Of a stretch of 64,000 bases of DNA, positions 55,064 to 64,000 are shown in pieces. The stretch is from NCBI RefSeq assembly GCF_035497915.1, contig NZ_DATJCS010000039.1, positions 148,958 through 212,957 of the forward strand, written 5' to 3'. The notes beneath the pieces were generated by a model. It was not told where the DNA came from. It worked only from the letters and a program-made list of their open reading frames with translations, and searched no databases. The stretch is from Serpens sp035497915 (GTDB lineage: Bacteria > Pseudomonadota > Gammaproteobacteria > Pseudomonadales > Pseudomonadaceae). The position numbers and the translations under genes were made by a program. Numbering within the stretch: the stretch's first letter is position 1; every line of letters starts with the position of its first letter.

Positions 55064-57064
55064 TCAGTCTTCCAGCAGTTCTTCGGCGGTGGCCACGAGG
55101 TTGTCGACGGTGAAGCCGAACTCCTCGAACAGCTGGGCGGCCGGGGCCGATTCGCCGTAGGTGGTCATGCCGATGATGCGGCCTTCCAGGCCGACGTACT
55201 TGTACCAGAAGTCCGCATGGGCGGCCTCGATGGCGATGCGCGCGCCGACTTCCACCGGCAGCACGCGCTGCTTGTAGCCGGCGTCCTGGGCGTCGAACAC
55301 GCTGGTGCAGGGCATGGAGACCACGCGCACCTTGCGGCCCTGGAGGGTCAGCTTTTCGGCTGCCTGCATGGCCAGGCCGACTTCCGAGCCGGTGGCGATC
55401 AGGATCAGTTCCGGCTCGCCGGCGCAGTCCTTGAGGATGTAGCCGCCGCGGGCGATGGCCGCCTCGGTTTCCGAGTCGCGCAGCTGGTGCGGCAGGTTCT
55501 GGCGGCTGAAGATCAGCGCGCTCGGGCCGTCCTTGCGCTCGATGGCGTGCTTCCAGGCCACGGCGGATTCCACCGCATCGGCCGGACGCCAGGTGTCCAG
55601 GTTCGGGGTGCTGCGCAGGCTGGTCAGCTGCTCGACCGGCTGGTGGGTCGGGCCGTCCTCGCCCAGGCCGATGGAGTCGTGGGTGAACACGTACAGCACG
55701 CGCTGCTTCATCAGGGCGGACATGCGCACCGCGTTACGGGCGTATTCCATGAACATCAGGAAGGTGGCGCCGTAGGGGATGAAGCCGCCGTGCAGGGCCA
55801 CGCCGTTCATCATGGCGCTCATGCCGAACTCGCGCACACCGTAGTGCACGTAGTTGCCGGACAGGTCGGTGTGGGTCAGCGACTGGCAACCCTTCCACAG
55901 GGTCAGGTTGGAACCGGCCAGGTCGGCGGAGCCGCCGAGCAGTTCCGGCAGCAGCGGGCCGTAGGCGTTCAGCGCGTTCTGGCTGGCCTTGCGGCTGGCG
56001 ATGGTTTCGCCCTTGCTGGCCACGTCGCGGATGTAGGCCGAGGCTTTCTCGGCGAAGTCGGCGGGCAGCTCACCGGCCATGCGGCGCTTGAACTCGGCGG
56101 CCAGTTCCGGGAACTCGGCGGCGTAGGCGGCGAAGCGCTGGTTCCACTCGTTCTCGCGGCTGGCGCCGGCGGCCTTGGCGTCCCATTCGGCATAGATGTC
56201 GGCGGGAATCTCGAACGGACCGTGATTCCAGCCCAGCGCGGCGCGGGTCAGGGCGATCTCGTCGTTGCCCAGCGGCGCGCCATGGCACTCTTCCTTGCCC
56301 TGCTTGTTGGGCGAGCCGAAGCCGATGGTGGTCTTGCAGCAGATCAGGGTCGGCTGCTCGTTGCTCTTGCGCGCGGTCTCGATGGCCTGCTTGATCTCGT
56401 CGGCGTCATGGCCGTCGACGTTGCGGATCACCTGCCAGCCGTAGGCTTCGAAGCGCTTCGGGGTGTCGTCGGTGAACCAGCCTTCCACTTCGCCGTCGAT
56501 GGAGATGCCGTTGTCGTCGTAGAAAGCGATCAGCTTGCCCAGGCCCAGGGTGCCGGCCAGCGAGCAGACTTCATGGCTGATGCCTTCCATCATGCAGCCG
56601 TCGCCGAGGAACACGTAGGTGTGGTGGTCGACGATGCTGTGGCCAGGGCGGTTGAACTGCGCGGCCAGCACCTTCTCGGCCAGCGCGAAGCCGACACCGT
56701 TGGCGATGCCCTGACCCAGCGGGCCGGTGGTGGTCTCCACGCCGGCGGTGTAGCCGAACTCCGGGTGGCCCGGAGTCTTGCTGTGCAGCTGGCGGAAGTT
56801 CTTCAGGTCGTCGATGGACAGGTCGTAGCCGGTCAGGTGCAGCAGCGAATAGATCAGCATCGAGCCGTGGCCGTTGGACAGCACGAAGCGGTCGCGGTCG
56901 GCCCACAGCGGGTTGCTCGGGTTGTGCTTCAGGTAATCGCGCCACAGGACTTCGGCGATGTCCGCCATGCCCATCGGGGCACCCGGGTGGCCGCTGTTGG
57001 CTTTCTGCACGGCATCCATGCTGAGGGCACGAATGGCATTGGCTCGCTCACGACGGCTGGGCAT
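55064..57064 (-). CDS. tktA: transketolase
   Basis: This 666-aa thiamine diphosphate enzyme of the pentose phosphate pathway has the TPP motif GDGCMMEG (with the downstream N) near residue 155. The N-terminal SGHPGAPMGMA and ANGHGSMLIYSLLHL-type segments and RLGWNHGPFEI-like box are conserved. Length is typical. It starts the block tktA-epd-pgk-fba. Confidence 0.97.
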   Translation of the reverse strand: MPSRRERANAIRALSMDAVQKANSGHPGAPMGMADIAEVLWRDYLKHNPSNPLWADRDRFVLSNGHGSMLIYSLLHLTGYDLSIDDLKNFRQLHSKTPGHPEFGYTAGVETTTGPLGQGIANGVGFALAEKVLAAQFNRPGHSIVDHHTYVFLGDGCMMEGISHEVCSLAGTLGLGKLIAFYDDNGISIDGEVEGWFTDDTPKRFEAYGWQVIRNVDGHDADEIKQAIETARKSNEQPTLICCKTTIGFGSPNKQGKEECHGAPLGNDEIALTRAALGWNHGPFEIPADIYAEWDAKAAGASRENEWNQRFAAYAAEFPELAAEFKRRMAGELPADFAEKASAYIRDVASKGETIASRKASQNALNAYGPLLPELLGGSADLAGSNLTLWKGCQSLTHTDLSGNYVHYGVREFGMSAMMNGVALHGGFIPYGATFLMFMEYARNAVRMSALMKQRVLYVFTHDSIGLGEDGPTHQPVEQLTSLRSTPNLDTWRPADAVESAVAWKHAIERKDGPSALIFSRQNLPHQLRDSETEAAIARGGYILKDCAGEPELILIATGSEVGLAMQAAEKLTLQGRKVRVVSMPCTSVFDAQDAGYKQRVLPVEVGARIAIEAAHADFWYKYVGLEGRIIGMTTYGESAPAAQLFEEFGFTVDNLVATAEELLED

Positions 57065-57182
57065 CGCTGAATTCTCCTGCGGGGGGTAGTGCGGTTAAAA
57101 AGGCCGCCATTTTCCCCCAGCGCGAGAGGCGGGGCAACGACTGAAATGCCGGGGCGGATAAACGTTTCCTTGCGGTTCGCGG

Positions 57183-58115
57183 CTATTCGAGAAAATCCAG
57201 GTGCGCTTCTGGCGGACCCGGCGCGCGCTCCGCCAGGAAGGCCCGCAACGCCTCGAGTGCGCGGTGGTTCGCGCGCTGTTGCGGCCACACCAGATAATAG
57301 GCATCACCCGTGCGCACCGCCGTCGGCAGGGGAATGCTCAGGGCGCCCCGCTGCAAGTCGGCATTCACCAGCGCCAGATCGGCAATCGACACACCGTGCC
57401 CCTGTGCGGCGGCCGACATGCCCAGTTCCAGGCTGTCGAAGCGCGTGCCGGTGCGCCAGTCCACGGTCTCTTCCAGGCCCAGGCGCTGCAGCCAGCGGCG
57501 CCAGTCGCGACCGTCCCGGGAGGGATGGAGCAGGGGAGCGCAAGCGAGTGCGTCGGTTGTCCAGCTGCGGCTGGCCTGCACGGCCGGGGAGCACACCGGG
57601 ACCAGCCATTCATCAAACAGCTTCTGATAGCCCCAACCTTCGGCAAAGCGTCCGTCCGCCAGCAGCACGGCGCAATCGAAGGGCTCGCCCTGGAAGTCCA
57701 CCGCGTCCGGGTCCATCCACACGCTGGTCAGTTGCACGCGCTGATCGGGATGCTCGGCATGGAAACCTTCCAGCGCCGGCAGCAGCCAGCGCAGGGTAAT
57801 GGTCGTGGGCGCCTTCAGGCGCAATGCGCCGCCCTGCTGGCGGACGGCGCTGCACGCCTGCTCCATGCGGCGGAAGCTGCGGCTCAGCTCCTGGGCCAGC
57901 TGGGTGCCCGCGTCGGTCAGGCGCAGTTTCGGGCCGCGCCGTTCGAACAGTTGGCAGCCCAGCGCCTGCTCCAGTCCTTTGACATGGCGGCTGACGGCGC
58001 TCTGCGTCAGGCACAACACCTCGGCGGCCTGGGTGAACGAATCGCAGCGGGCGGCGACTTCAAAGGCGCGCAGGGCGTACAGGGGTGGCAGTCGGCCAGG
58101 CATGCGCAAGTCCAT
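57183..58115 (-). CDS. LysR-family regulator (GcvA-like)
   Basis: This 310-aa LysR regulator has the HTH ALRAFEVAARCDSFTQAAEVLCLTQSAVSRHVKGLE (residues ~14-48) and the GcvA-type FERRGPKLRLTDAG. ATG 58115 is kept, but an in-frame ATG at 58103 is nearly as good. It is divergent from a LysE-type exporter gene, a usual regulator-target pair. The region between has near-symmetric TTATCCG/CGGATAA boxes that could be the two -10 elements. Confidence 0.9.
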   Translation of the reverse strand: MDLRMPGRLPPLYALRAFEVAARCDSFTQAAEVLCLTQSAVSRHVKGLEQALGCQLFERRGPKLRLTDAGTQLAQELSRSFRRMEQACSAVRQQGGALRLKAPTTITLRWLLPALEGFHAEHPDQRVQLTSVWMDPDAVDFQGEPFDCAVLLADGRFAEGWGYQKLFDEWLVPVCSPAVQASRSWTTDALACAPLLHPSRDGRDWRRWLQRLGLEETVDWRTGTRFDSLELGMSAAAQGHGVSIADLALVNADLQRGALSIPLPTAVRTGDAYYLVWPQQRANHRALEALRAFLAERAPGPPEAHLDFLE

Positions 58116-58142
58116 GAGTTTGAGTCATAGAAATGGGGCGTC

Positions 58143-58178
58143 TTATCCGTTTTGGCCCCTTGGGTTGCCTGCGGATAA
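58143..58178. promoter_or_regulatory. divergent promoter region for LysR/LysE pair
   Basis: TTATCCG (58143-58149) and CGGATAA (58172-58178) are inverted and lie about 28 nt from the LysR start and 50 nt from the LysE start. GATAAT serves as a -10 for lysE and its mirror for lysR, so the two promoters face away with the operator between. Confidence 0.45.
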
Positions 58179-58227
58179 TTCACGGCCTTTCAGCGTTTCG
58201 CAACGCCTTCGACGGCCGGGAACAATC

Positions 58228-58827
58228 ATGAGTGCAACGTATCTGACTTTTGCCGGGGCCGTGACCCTGCTGATCGCCTCCCCCGGTCCCGTGGTTGCGC
58301 TGGTGATCGCGGATGCCCGTCGGGGCGGGCTGTGGTGGACCCTGCTTGGCGGCGTGCTGTCGGCGCAGGTGCTGATGGTTGGCGCCCTGGTGATGATCGC
58401 CATGGCGCTGCAAGTCCACCCCGGGGTGCTGAGCTGGGGACAGGTGCTGGGTGGCGGCTATCTGCTGTGGCTGGGGCTCGACGCCTTGCGTGCGGCGCCG
58501 GAAAGTCCCGGAGAGTGCACGGACCAACCTGCGGTACGGCGCTTCTGGAAGGCCCTGGCGGTGGGTCTGTCCAACCCCAAGGACATCCTGTTCTTCCTGG
58601 CCTTCCTGCCCGGCTTCATTCGGGTCGGGGCGCCGTTCATGCAGCAGGCCCTGATCCTGCTGCTGATCTGGGTGGCCATCGATCTGGCCGTGCTGCTGAG
58701 CTACGGGTTGCTGTTTCAGCGCCTGGCGGGGCACCCGCAGGTGGATCGTTGGCTGCGGCAGTTGCCCGGTTATGTGCTGATCGGCTTCGGCGGGCTGGCG
58801 CTGAGTGTCGGGCTGCAGCGCCTGTAG
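58228..58827 (+). CDS. LysE/RhtB-family exporter
   Basis: This 199-aa membrane protein has about six segments and the LysE family features SPGPVVALVIADARRGG (about 20-37), GLSNPKDILFFLAFLPGF (about 120) and the C-terminal LIGFGGLALSVGLQRL. It would export an amino acid or related metabolite. Regulated presumably by the divergent LysR. Confidence 0.9.
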   Translation: MSATYLTFAGAVTLLIASPGPVVALVIADARRGGLWWTLLGGVLSAQVLMVGALVMIAMALQVHPGVLSWGQVLGGGYLLWLGLDALRAAPESPGECTDQPAVRRFWKALAVGLSNPKDILFFLAFLPGFIRVGAPFMQQALILLLIWVAIDLAVLLSYGLLFQRLAGHPQVDRWLRQLPGYVLIGFGGLALSVGLQRL

Positions 58828-58835
58828 GCGCCTGG

Positions 58836-58869
58836 AAAAAAAGGGTGTCGGTTGCCCGACACCCTTTTT
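58836..58869. terminator. bidirectional terminator between lysE-type and small gene
   Basis: AAAAAAA-GGGTGTCGG-ttgc-CCGACACCC-TTTTT is a 9-bp stem with T runs in both directions, serving both convergent genes. Confidence 0.92.
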
Positions 58870-58875
58870 GCAGAA

Positions 58876-59040
58876 CTAGCGTCCCGAACAGTGGCCGCCG
58901 GAGGCGGCCTGGCCGCTGCCGAAGGCGAACGGTGGCGGCTCGACGCGCACGGTGGCGGTGGCGGCGGTATCGAGAATCACCAGACCCACGGCCACCAGCC
59001 AGAACAGCAGGGTGCAGGTCAGAAAGGCTTGCTTGCTCAT
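58876..59040 (-). CDS. small membrane protein, downstream of thiosulfate permease gene
   Basis: This 54-aa product has one likely membrane segment (AFLTCTLLFWLVAVGLVIL, residues ~5-23), a Pro-rich middle (VEPPPFAFG) and a C-terminal HCSGR with Cys. It starts with ATG 15 nt past the YeeE gene's stop and has GGAG 9 nt upstream, so it is the third gene of the operon. I do not recognise the family. It is too short to be listed by ordinary ORF cut-offs, so it may be unannotated. Coding evidence: good spacing, intact frame and a terminator just behind. Confidence 0.65.
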   Translation of the reverse strand: MSKQAFLTCTLLFWLVAVGLVILDTAATATVRVEPPPFAFGSGQAASGGHCSGR

Positions 59041-59055
59041 GGAAAATCGCTCCGC

Positions 59056-60204
59056 TTACTGGGCCAGGCGCTTGCGCAGGCGCACGCCATAGATCGAGCC
59101 GATGAAGGCCAGGACGAACCACACCCAGCCGTGCAGGCTGGCCGAGGCGATGCCGCCCAGGTAGGCGCCGACGTTGCAACCGAAGGCCATGCGCGAGCTG
59201 TAGCCCAGCACCAGGCCGGCGATGGAGGCGATGATCAGGCGCTTGGTCGACGGCGAGCTGATGTTCGGCGTGCCGTTCCAGCGCGAGGCGGCCAGTGCGC
59301 CGTAGATCAGGCCGATGTTGGTCACCGAGGTAACGTCCGCCAGCAGCGGCTCGGCCAGGCGCAGCGCATGCGGATCGACGCCCCAGAAGGCATCGCCGAC
59401 CGGACTCCAGCCGACCGCGCCGGCGATCTTCGCGCCCCACAGGCCGATGCCGTAGACGATGCCCCACGGCTGACCGGCAACCAGCAGGTGCAGCACGTAC
59501 AGGCCGGCAAGCAGCAGCGCGCCCAGCCACCAGCGGCGCGCCCAGAGGGCCGGCGGGGTGGGGCAACTGACCGAAGCCGCGCCGCCCAACCAGGAAACGT
59601 TCAGGGCGGTGGAAACCGGTTCGCGCCTGGCCATCAGACCGGCGACCAGCGCCACCAGTGCACAACCCGCCACGGTGATCAGCACCGCCGTCGGCACGCC
59701 GAACTGCAGCAGATCCACCGCCGGCAGACCGCCGAGGGCGATCCATGTCGGCTGGTGCGAGGCACCGAGGAAGCTGCCGAGCATGAAGGTCGGCAGCACC
59801 GCGAAGGACAGCGGCGCGCCGGCGCCGGCCTTGTACAGGGTGCCCGAGCCGCAGCCATCGGTGATCTGCATGGCCAGGCCGAACAGGAAGGCGCCGAGGA
59901 TCAGGCTGATGGTCAGCGGCGACACCGCGCCGACCAGCTCGCCGCCGCTGCCGGCGATCAGCGGCAGGGTCAGCGCGGCGGCCAGGCCGAGCAGCAGCAT
60001 CTGCGCCCACAGGCCCTGCGGGTTGCGCGACTCGATGAAATCGCGCCAGCCGGTGGTGAAGCCGAAGCGCGCGCCTTGCAGCACGACACCGAAGCCGATG
60101 CCCAACAGCACCAGCAGACCCTGGCGCACGCCGGCGGCGTAGGCCACGGCCAGCGCGCCGGTCAGGCCGCCGAGAACGAATAACAGACGGGTGAAAGACA
60201 GCAT
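59056..60204 (-). CDS. YeeE/YedE-family (TsuA-like) sulfur-compound permease
   Basis: This 382-aa protein has many membrane segments. Conserved Cys are in ITDGCGSGTLYKAGAG, MAFGCNVGAYLGG and SCPTPP, matching the YeeE/YedE family whose TsuA member takes up thiosulfate. It lies 16 nt past a periplasmic rhodanese gene, which supports a sulfane-sulfur import role. Length fits the longer family members. Confidence 0.87.
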   Translation of the reverse strand: MLSFTRLLFVLGGLTGALAVAYAAGVRQGLLVLLGIGFGVVLQGARFGFTTGWRDFIESRNPQGLWAQMLLLGLAAALTLPLIAGSGGELVGAVSPLTISLILGAFLFGLAMQITDGCGSGTLYKAGAGAPLSFAVLPTFMLGSFLGASHQPTWIALGGLPAVDLLQFGVPTAVLITVAGCALVALVAGLMARREPVSTALNVSWLGGAASVSCPTPPALWARRWWLGALLLAGLYVLHLLVAGQPWGIVYGIGLWGAKIAGAVGWSPVGDAFWGVDPHALRLAEPLLADVTSVTNIGLIYGALAASRWNGTPNISSPSTKRLIIASIAGLVLGYSSRMAFGCNVGAYLGGIASASLHGWVWFVLAFIGSIYGVRLRKRLAQ

Positions 60205-60220
60205 GGGAAGGCTTCCGGGA

Positions 60221-61168
60221 TTACTTGTTGATCGCGTGGGTCAGGTCCTGCAGCAGCGCACCGAAACGCGACGGCTGGTTTTTCATCGGCAGCTCGCTGC
60301 GGCTCCACTCCACCATCGACGCCGGGTACATGCGCGCCGCCTTGTTGCCGGCGATCTCGGAGATGACGAACCAGTTGGTGGCGGCCCAATGGCCGGTGTT
60401 GCAGAAGGACACGGTGTCGCCCCGGTCGGCGCCGGTCTGTTGCACCAGCGCCAGCAGCTCGGCGCGGGGCTTCAGGCGGAAACCGTCGGCGGCGAAGAAC
60501 TGCGCGTTGTCGAAGGAGTCGGCGCCCGGCAGGGTGCCGTAGCGGGCGGCGGTGGCCGGCTTCACCTCGCCCTTGAAGAAGGGCGCGGGGCGGGCATCCA
60601 GCAGGCGCGGGGTGTCGTCGCTGCGGATGATCTGCGCCAGCTCCTCGCGGGTGACGATCTGGCGCTGGTCGTAGACGTAGGTGAAGTCGCTGGGCTCGAC
60701 CTGGCGCGCTTCGGTGGCCAGCTCGCCGCCGGCGTCCTTCCAGGCGCGGGTGCCGCCGTCGACCACGGACAGCTTGGTGAGGCCGCCGACCTTCAGCGTC
60801 CAGTACACGCGGGCCGCCGCACCGAATTCGGTGTGGTTGCTGCCGCCGTGAATGACGATCACATGCTGGTCGGCGCGGATGCCGGCGCGTTGCACCACCT
60901 GGGTCAGGTGCTCGGCGGTCGGCAGCTTGCCGGGGTTGTCGGCCGGGCCGCGGTACTGGCCGTAGGGCGTGTTCACCGCGCCGGGGATATGGCCGGCGGC
61001 GAAATCCTTCGGTGCGCGGATATCCAGCAGACGCACGTTCGGCTGGCCAATCAGTGGTTTCAGTTGCTCCGCGCTGAGCAGCGCGGCGGGGTGTTCAAGC
61101 GCGAAGGCCAGCGGACCGCCCAACAGGCAGACGGCGGCCAGTAGCAGGGAAGCAAGGCGTGGGGTCAT
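60221..61168 (-). CDS. periplasmic rhodanese/thiosulfate sulfurtransferase
   Basis: This 315-aa protein has a signal peptide (1-23, PLAFA) and two rhodanese domains. The first (about 40-160) is the inactive-type scaffold, and the second (about 185-300) has the catalytic Cys in FCNTGHWA. LLDIRAPKDFAAGHIPGAVN is a typical rhodanese start. It would handle thiosulfate or sulfane sulfur in the periplasm for the adjoining permease. Divergent from the ArsR-methyltransferase gene. Confidence 0.9.
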   Translation of the reverse strand: MTPRLASLLLAAVCLLGGPLAFALEHPAALLSAEQLKPLIGQPNVRLLDIRAPKDFAAGHIPGAVNTPYGQYRGPADNPGKLPTAEHLTQVVQRAGIRADQHVIVIHGGSNHTEFGAAARVYWTLKVGGLTKLSVVDGGTRAWKDAGGELATEARQVEPSDFTYVYDQRQIVTREELAQIIRSDDTPRLLDARPAPFFKGEVKPATAARYGTLPGADSFDNAQFFAADGFRLKPRAELLALVQQTGADRGDTVSFCNTGHWAATNWFVISEIAGNKAARMYPASMVEWSRSELPMKNQPSRFGALLQDLTHAINK

Positions 61169-61303
61169 TTTCTATGGTCATCCTGGGTACGACAGGCGGG
61201 CTGGCGGCGGTCAGGCCGTCCGGGGGCGGAGGATACGGGTAAAACCGTTAGCAGCCAAAGGATCAACAAATTCTCACCTTATAACCACAATGCCAGCAGG
61301 CTA

Positions 61304-61321
61304 TATCAAATGATTTTGATA
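61304..61321. promoter_or_regulatory. 18-bp palindromic operator, TATCAAA-N4-TTTGATA
   Basis: TATCAAA-tgat-TTTGATA is a perfect 7-bp dyad, 46 nt before the ArsR-methyltransferase start. ArsR-family dimers bind such inverted repeats, and SahR-type regulators of AdoMet/SAH genes use an ATCAAA-type half-site (recalled from published regulon work). It lies 135 nt upstream of the divergent rhodanese gene and could serve both. Confidence 0.7.
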
Positions 61322-61366
61322 TTGGTCATTGCCGCTGAAAAGTTGACCGACTAGACTGCCGGCCTC

Positions 61367-62365
61367 ATGAACCTGCCGCTTCCCGCCTCCGCGCCGCCCG
61401 CCAGCGACACCCTCGCCGCCCTGTGCAAGGCCGGCGGTGATCCGCTGCGGCTGAGCATCCTGCGCGCGCTGGCCAACGATTCGTTCGGCGTCCTGGAGCT
61501 GGCGCAGATCTTCGCCGTTGGCCAGTCGGGCATGAGCCACCACCTCAAGGTGCTAGCGCAGGCCGGTCTGGTGGCCACCCGTCGTGAAGGCAACGCCATC
61601 TTCTACCGCCGCGCGCTGGCGCAGGCCGGAGAACTGGGCGGCGCGCTGCAGAGCGCGTTGCTGGAAGAAGTGGACCGCCTCGAACTGCCTCTGGACGCAC
61701 AGGCGCGCATCGCCCAGGTGCATGCCCGGCGCGCCGAGGCCAGCCGCGACTTCTTCGCGCGCATGGCCGGCAGCTTCCAGGCGCGCCAGGACCTGATCGC
61801 CAGCATCGGCCAGTACCGCGACAGCCTGCTGGCGCTGATCGACGCGCTGGGTTTCGCCGGCGACGCGAGCGCCATCGAAGTCGGCCCCGGCGACGGTGCC
61901 TTCCTGCCGGAACTGGCGCGGCGCTTCGCCCGGGTCACCGCGCTGGAAAACAGCCCGGAAATGCTCGAGCTGGCCCGCGAGCGCTGCCTGCGGGACGGCT
62001 TGGCTAATGTGGAACTGCGCCTGGCCGATGCCCTGGCATCGCCCCTGGTGCAGGCCGACTGCGTGGTGATGAACATGGTGCTGCACCACTTCGCCGCCCC
62101 GGCCGAGGCGCTGCGTGCGCTGGCCGGCCTGGTGAGGCCGGGCGGCAGTTTGCTGGTCAGCGAGTTGTGCAGCCACGACCAGAGCTGGGCCCGCGACGCC
62201 TGCGGGGATGTCTGGCTGGGGTTCGAACAGGAAGACCTGGCCCGTTGGGCCACCGCCGCCGGCCTGGCCTGCGGCGAAAGCGTGTACATAGGCTTGAAAA
62301 ACGGCTTTCAGATTCAGCTGCGGCATTTCGCCCGGACGGATGCACGAAGCCCCTCACAGGAATGA
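61367..62365 (+). CDS. ArsR-family HTH plus SAM-dependent methyltransferase fusion
   Basis: This 332-aa fusion has an ArsR winged helix (about 15-95; DPLRLSILRALANDSFGVLELAQI, GQSGMSHHLKVLAQAGLV). A class I methyltransferase follows (about 150-300; VGPGDGAFLPELARRF and ENSPEMLELARE). It lies 5 nt upstream of the metK start, so the two are co-transcribed. The family is proposed to sense AdoMet or S-adenosylhomocysteine, with the methyltransferase fold serving as the sensor. Whether it keeps methyltransferase activity is not known. Confidence 0.86.
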   Translation: MNLPLPASAPPASDTLAALCKAGGDPLRLSILRALANDSFGVLELAQIFAVGQSGMSHHLKVLAQAGLVATRREGNAIFYRRALAQAGELGGALQSALLEEVDRLELPLDAQARIAQVHARRAEASRDFFARMAGSFQARQDLIASIGQYRDSLLALIDALGFAGDASAIEVGPGDGAFLPELARRFARVTALENSPEMLELARERCLRDGLANVELRLADALASPLVQADCVVMNMVLHHFAAPAEALRALAGLVRPGGSLLVSELCSHDQSWARDACGDVWLGFEQEDLARWATAAGLACGESVYIGLKNGFQIQLRHFARTDARSPSQE

Positions 62366-62369
62366 ACCG

Positions 62370-63560
<1,191 letters not shown>

Positions 63561-63597
63561 GGCGTACTGCCTTACGCACTGTTAGTTCGGGATAAAG

Positions 63598-63633
63598 AAA
63601 ACCCCGCTCGGCGCAGGCCGGGCGGGGTTTTTT
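63598..63633 (+). terminator. intrinsic terminator after metK
   Basis: ACCCCGC and GCGGGGT arms with an inner CGG/CCG pair are followed by TTTTTT, 38 nt past the metK stop. A smaller hairpin, GTAAGG/CCTTAC, overlaps the stop codon. Confidence 0.9.
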
Positions 63634-64000
63634 GTTGGGCTTGGGAAAAGGGAAGGGAGGAAAGATGGGGTGGACAGGGTGATGGCGTAATAGTAGCGTC
63701 GGACTGAGTGTTATATGGAAGCCAAGCGAATACGCCTGGTTGTGGCTGGAAGGCTTTATCCGTATGAAATTAAAAAAGAATTTTTCGGAGGCTGCGGAGC
63801 GCCGAGGGGGGTTATATCGACCTCCATCGTTATCCGTTGGCATGGATTCCATCTAATCGCTGTTGCCCAGACAATATGACGCAATGTAGTAGTGGAACTG
63901 TAAATGGCAAGGAATCAGGGTGGCGGAAAGCCGAAAAAGCAGCTATTCCGCTGTATAGAGACTCGGGCGGGCATAGCGTAGCTATGAGCGACCCGAGTCT
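63634..64000. other. AT-richer tail region with an edge hairpin
   Basis: This 367-nt stretch drops in GC against the rest of the window and has no gene I can defend. Short + strand frames exist at 63715 (54 codons) and 63764 (30 codons) but neither has a ribosome-binding site or familiar motifs. At the edge, AGACTCGGG (63959-63967) and CCCGAGTCT (63992-64000) with inner CATAGC/GCTATG arms form a strong imperfect hairpin. It may be the start of a mobile or accessory segment beyond the window. Confidence 0.5.

Overview
The window is a stretch of high-GC Gammaproteobacterial chromosome that I assign to Pseudomonas. The reasons are the full pimeloyl biotin operon bioB-F-H-C-D followed by two ~600-aa FadE acyl-CoA dehydrogenases around a GGDEF gene, the asmA-mutY-yggX-tRNA-Phe block, the metK/ArsR-methyltransferase/tktA/epd/pgk/fba block, and a GacA-box-driven small RNA of the RsmY type. 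Gene identities come from translated motifs and remembered family features. No database search was run.

Layout. 1-16.6 kb is a catabolic region. It holds a branched-chain-type ABC importer (binding protein, LivH, LivM; the ATPases lie outside or upstream), a PaaY-like hexapeptide protein, enoyl-CoA hydratase, a coupled LysR/AraC regulator pair, a type II 3-hydroxyacyl-CoA dehydrogenase and a thiolase. On the other strand are an AMACR/CaiB-type protein, an acyl-CoA synthetase, an acyl-CoA dehydrogenase, a 3-hydroxyisobutyryl-CoA hydrolase, mmsB and mmsA. Together these can activate, epimerise and beta-oxidise 2-methyl-branched acids of the valine/isoleucine type. 16.9-26.6 kb is a type I restriction-modification cassette (hsdM-hsdS-albA_2 gene-hsdR-ygjP) lying against the 3' end of a tRNA-Thr gene. 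It is the clearest accessory region. 27-31.3 kb carries a METTL25-like methyltransferase and a polar amino-acid ABC importer. 31.5-35.2 kb has tRNA-Phe, yggX, mutY and asmA. 35.2-40.6 kb has comF and the biotin operon. 40.7-45.9 kb has fadE, a diguanylate cyclase and a second fadE. 46-50.1 kb has an endonuclease I gene, the rsmY-like sRNA and a TRAP transporter. 50.2-57.1 kb has GNAT and YkgJ-type genes, then fba-pgk-epd-tktA. 57.2-61.2 kb has a divergent LysR/LysE pair and a thiosulfate/rhodanese module. 61.3-63.6 kb has the ArsR-methyltransferase regulator and metK. The last 0.4 kb is more AT-rich with no convincing gene and ends in a hairpin cut by the window edge.

The most useful regulatory reads are a perfect GacA-type box upstream of a seven-GGA sRNA, a PsrA-type palindrome over the first fadE promoter, an 18-bp palindrome upstream of the ArsR-methyltransferase/metK genes, phased 10-bp repeats in front of hsdR, and several families of intergenic palindromes. 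I saw no CRISPR array, integrase, transposase or clear pseudogene.
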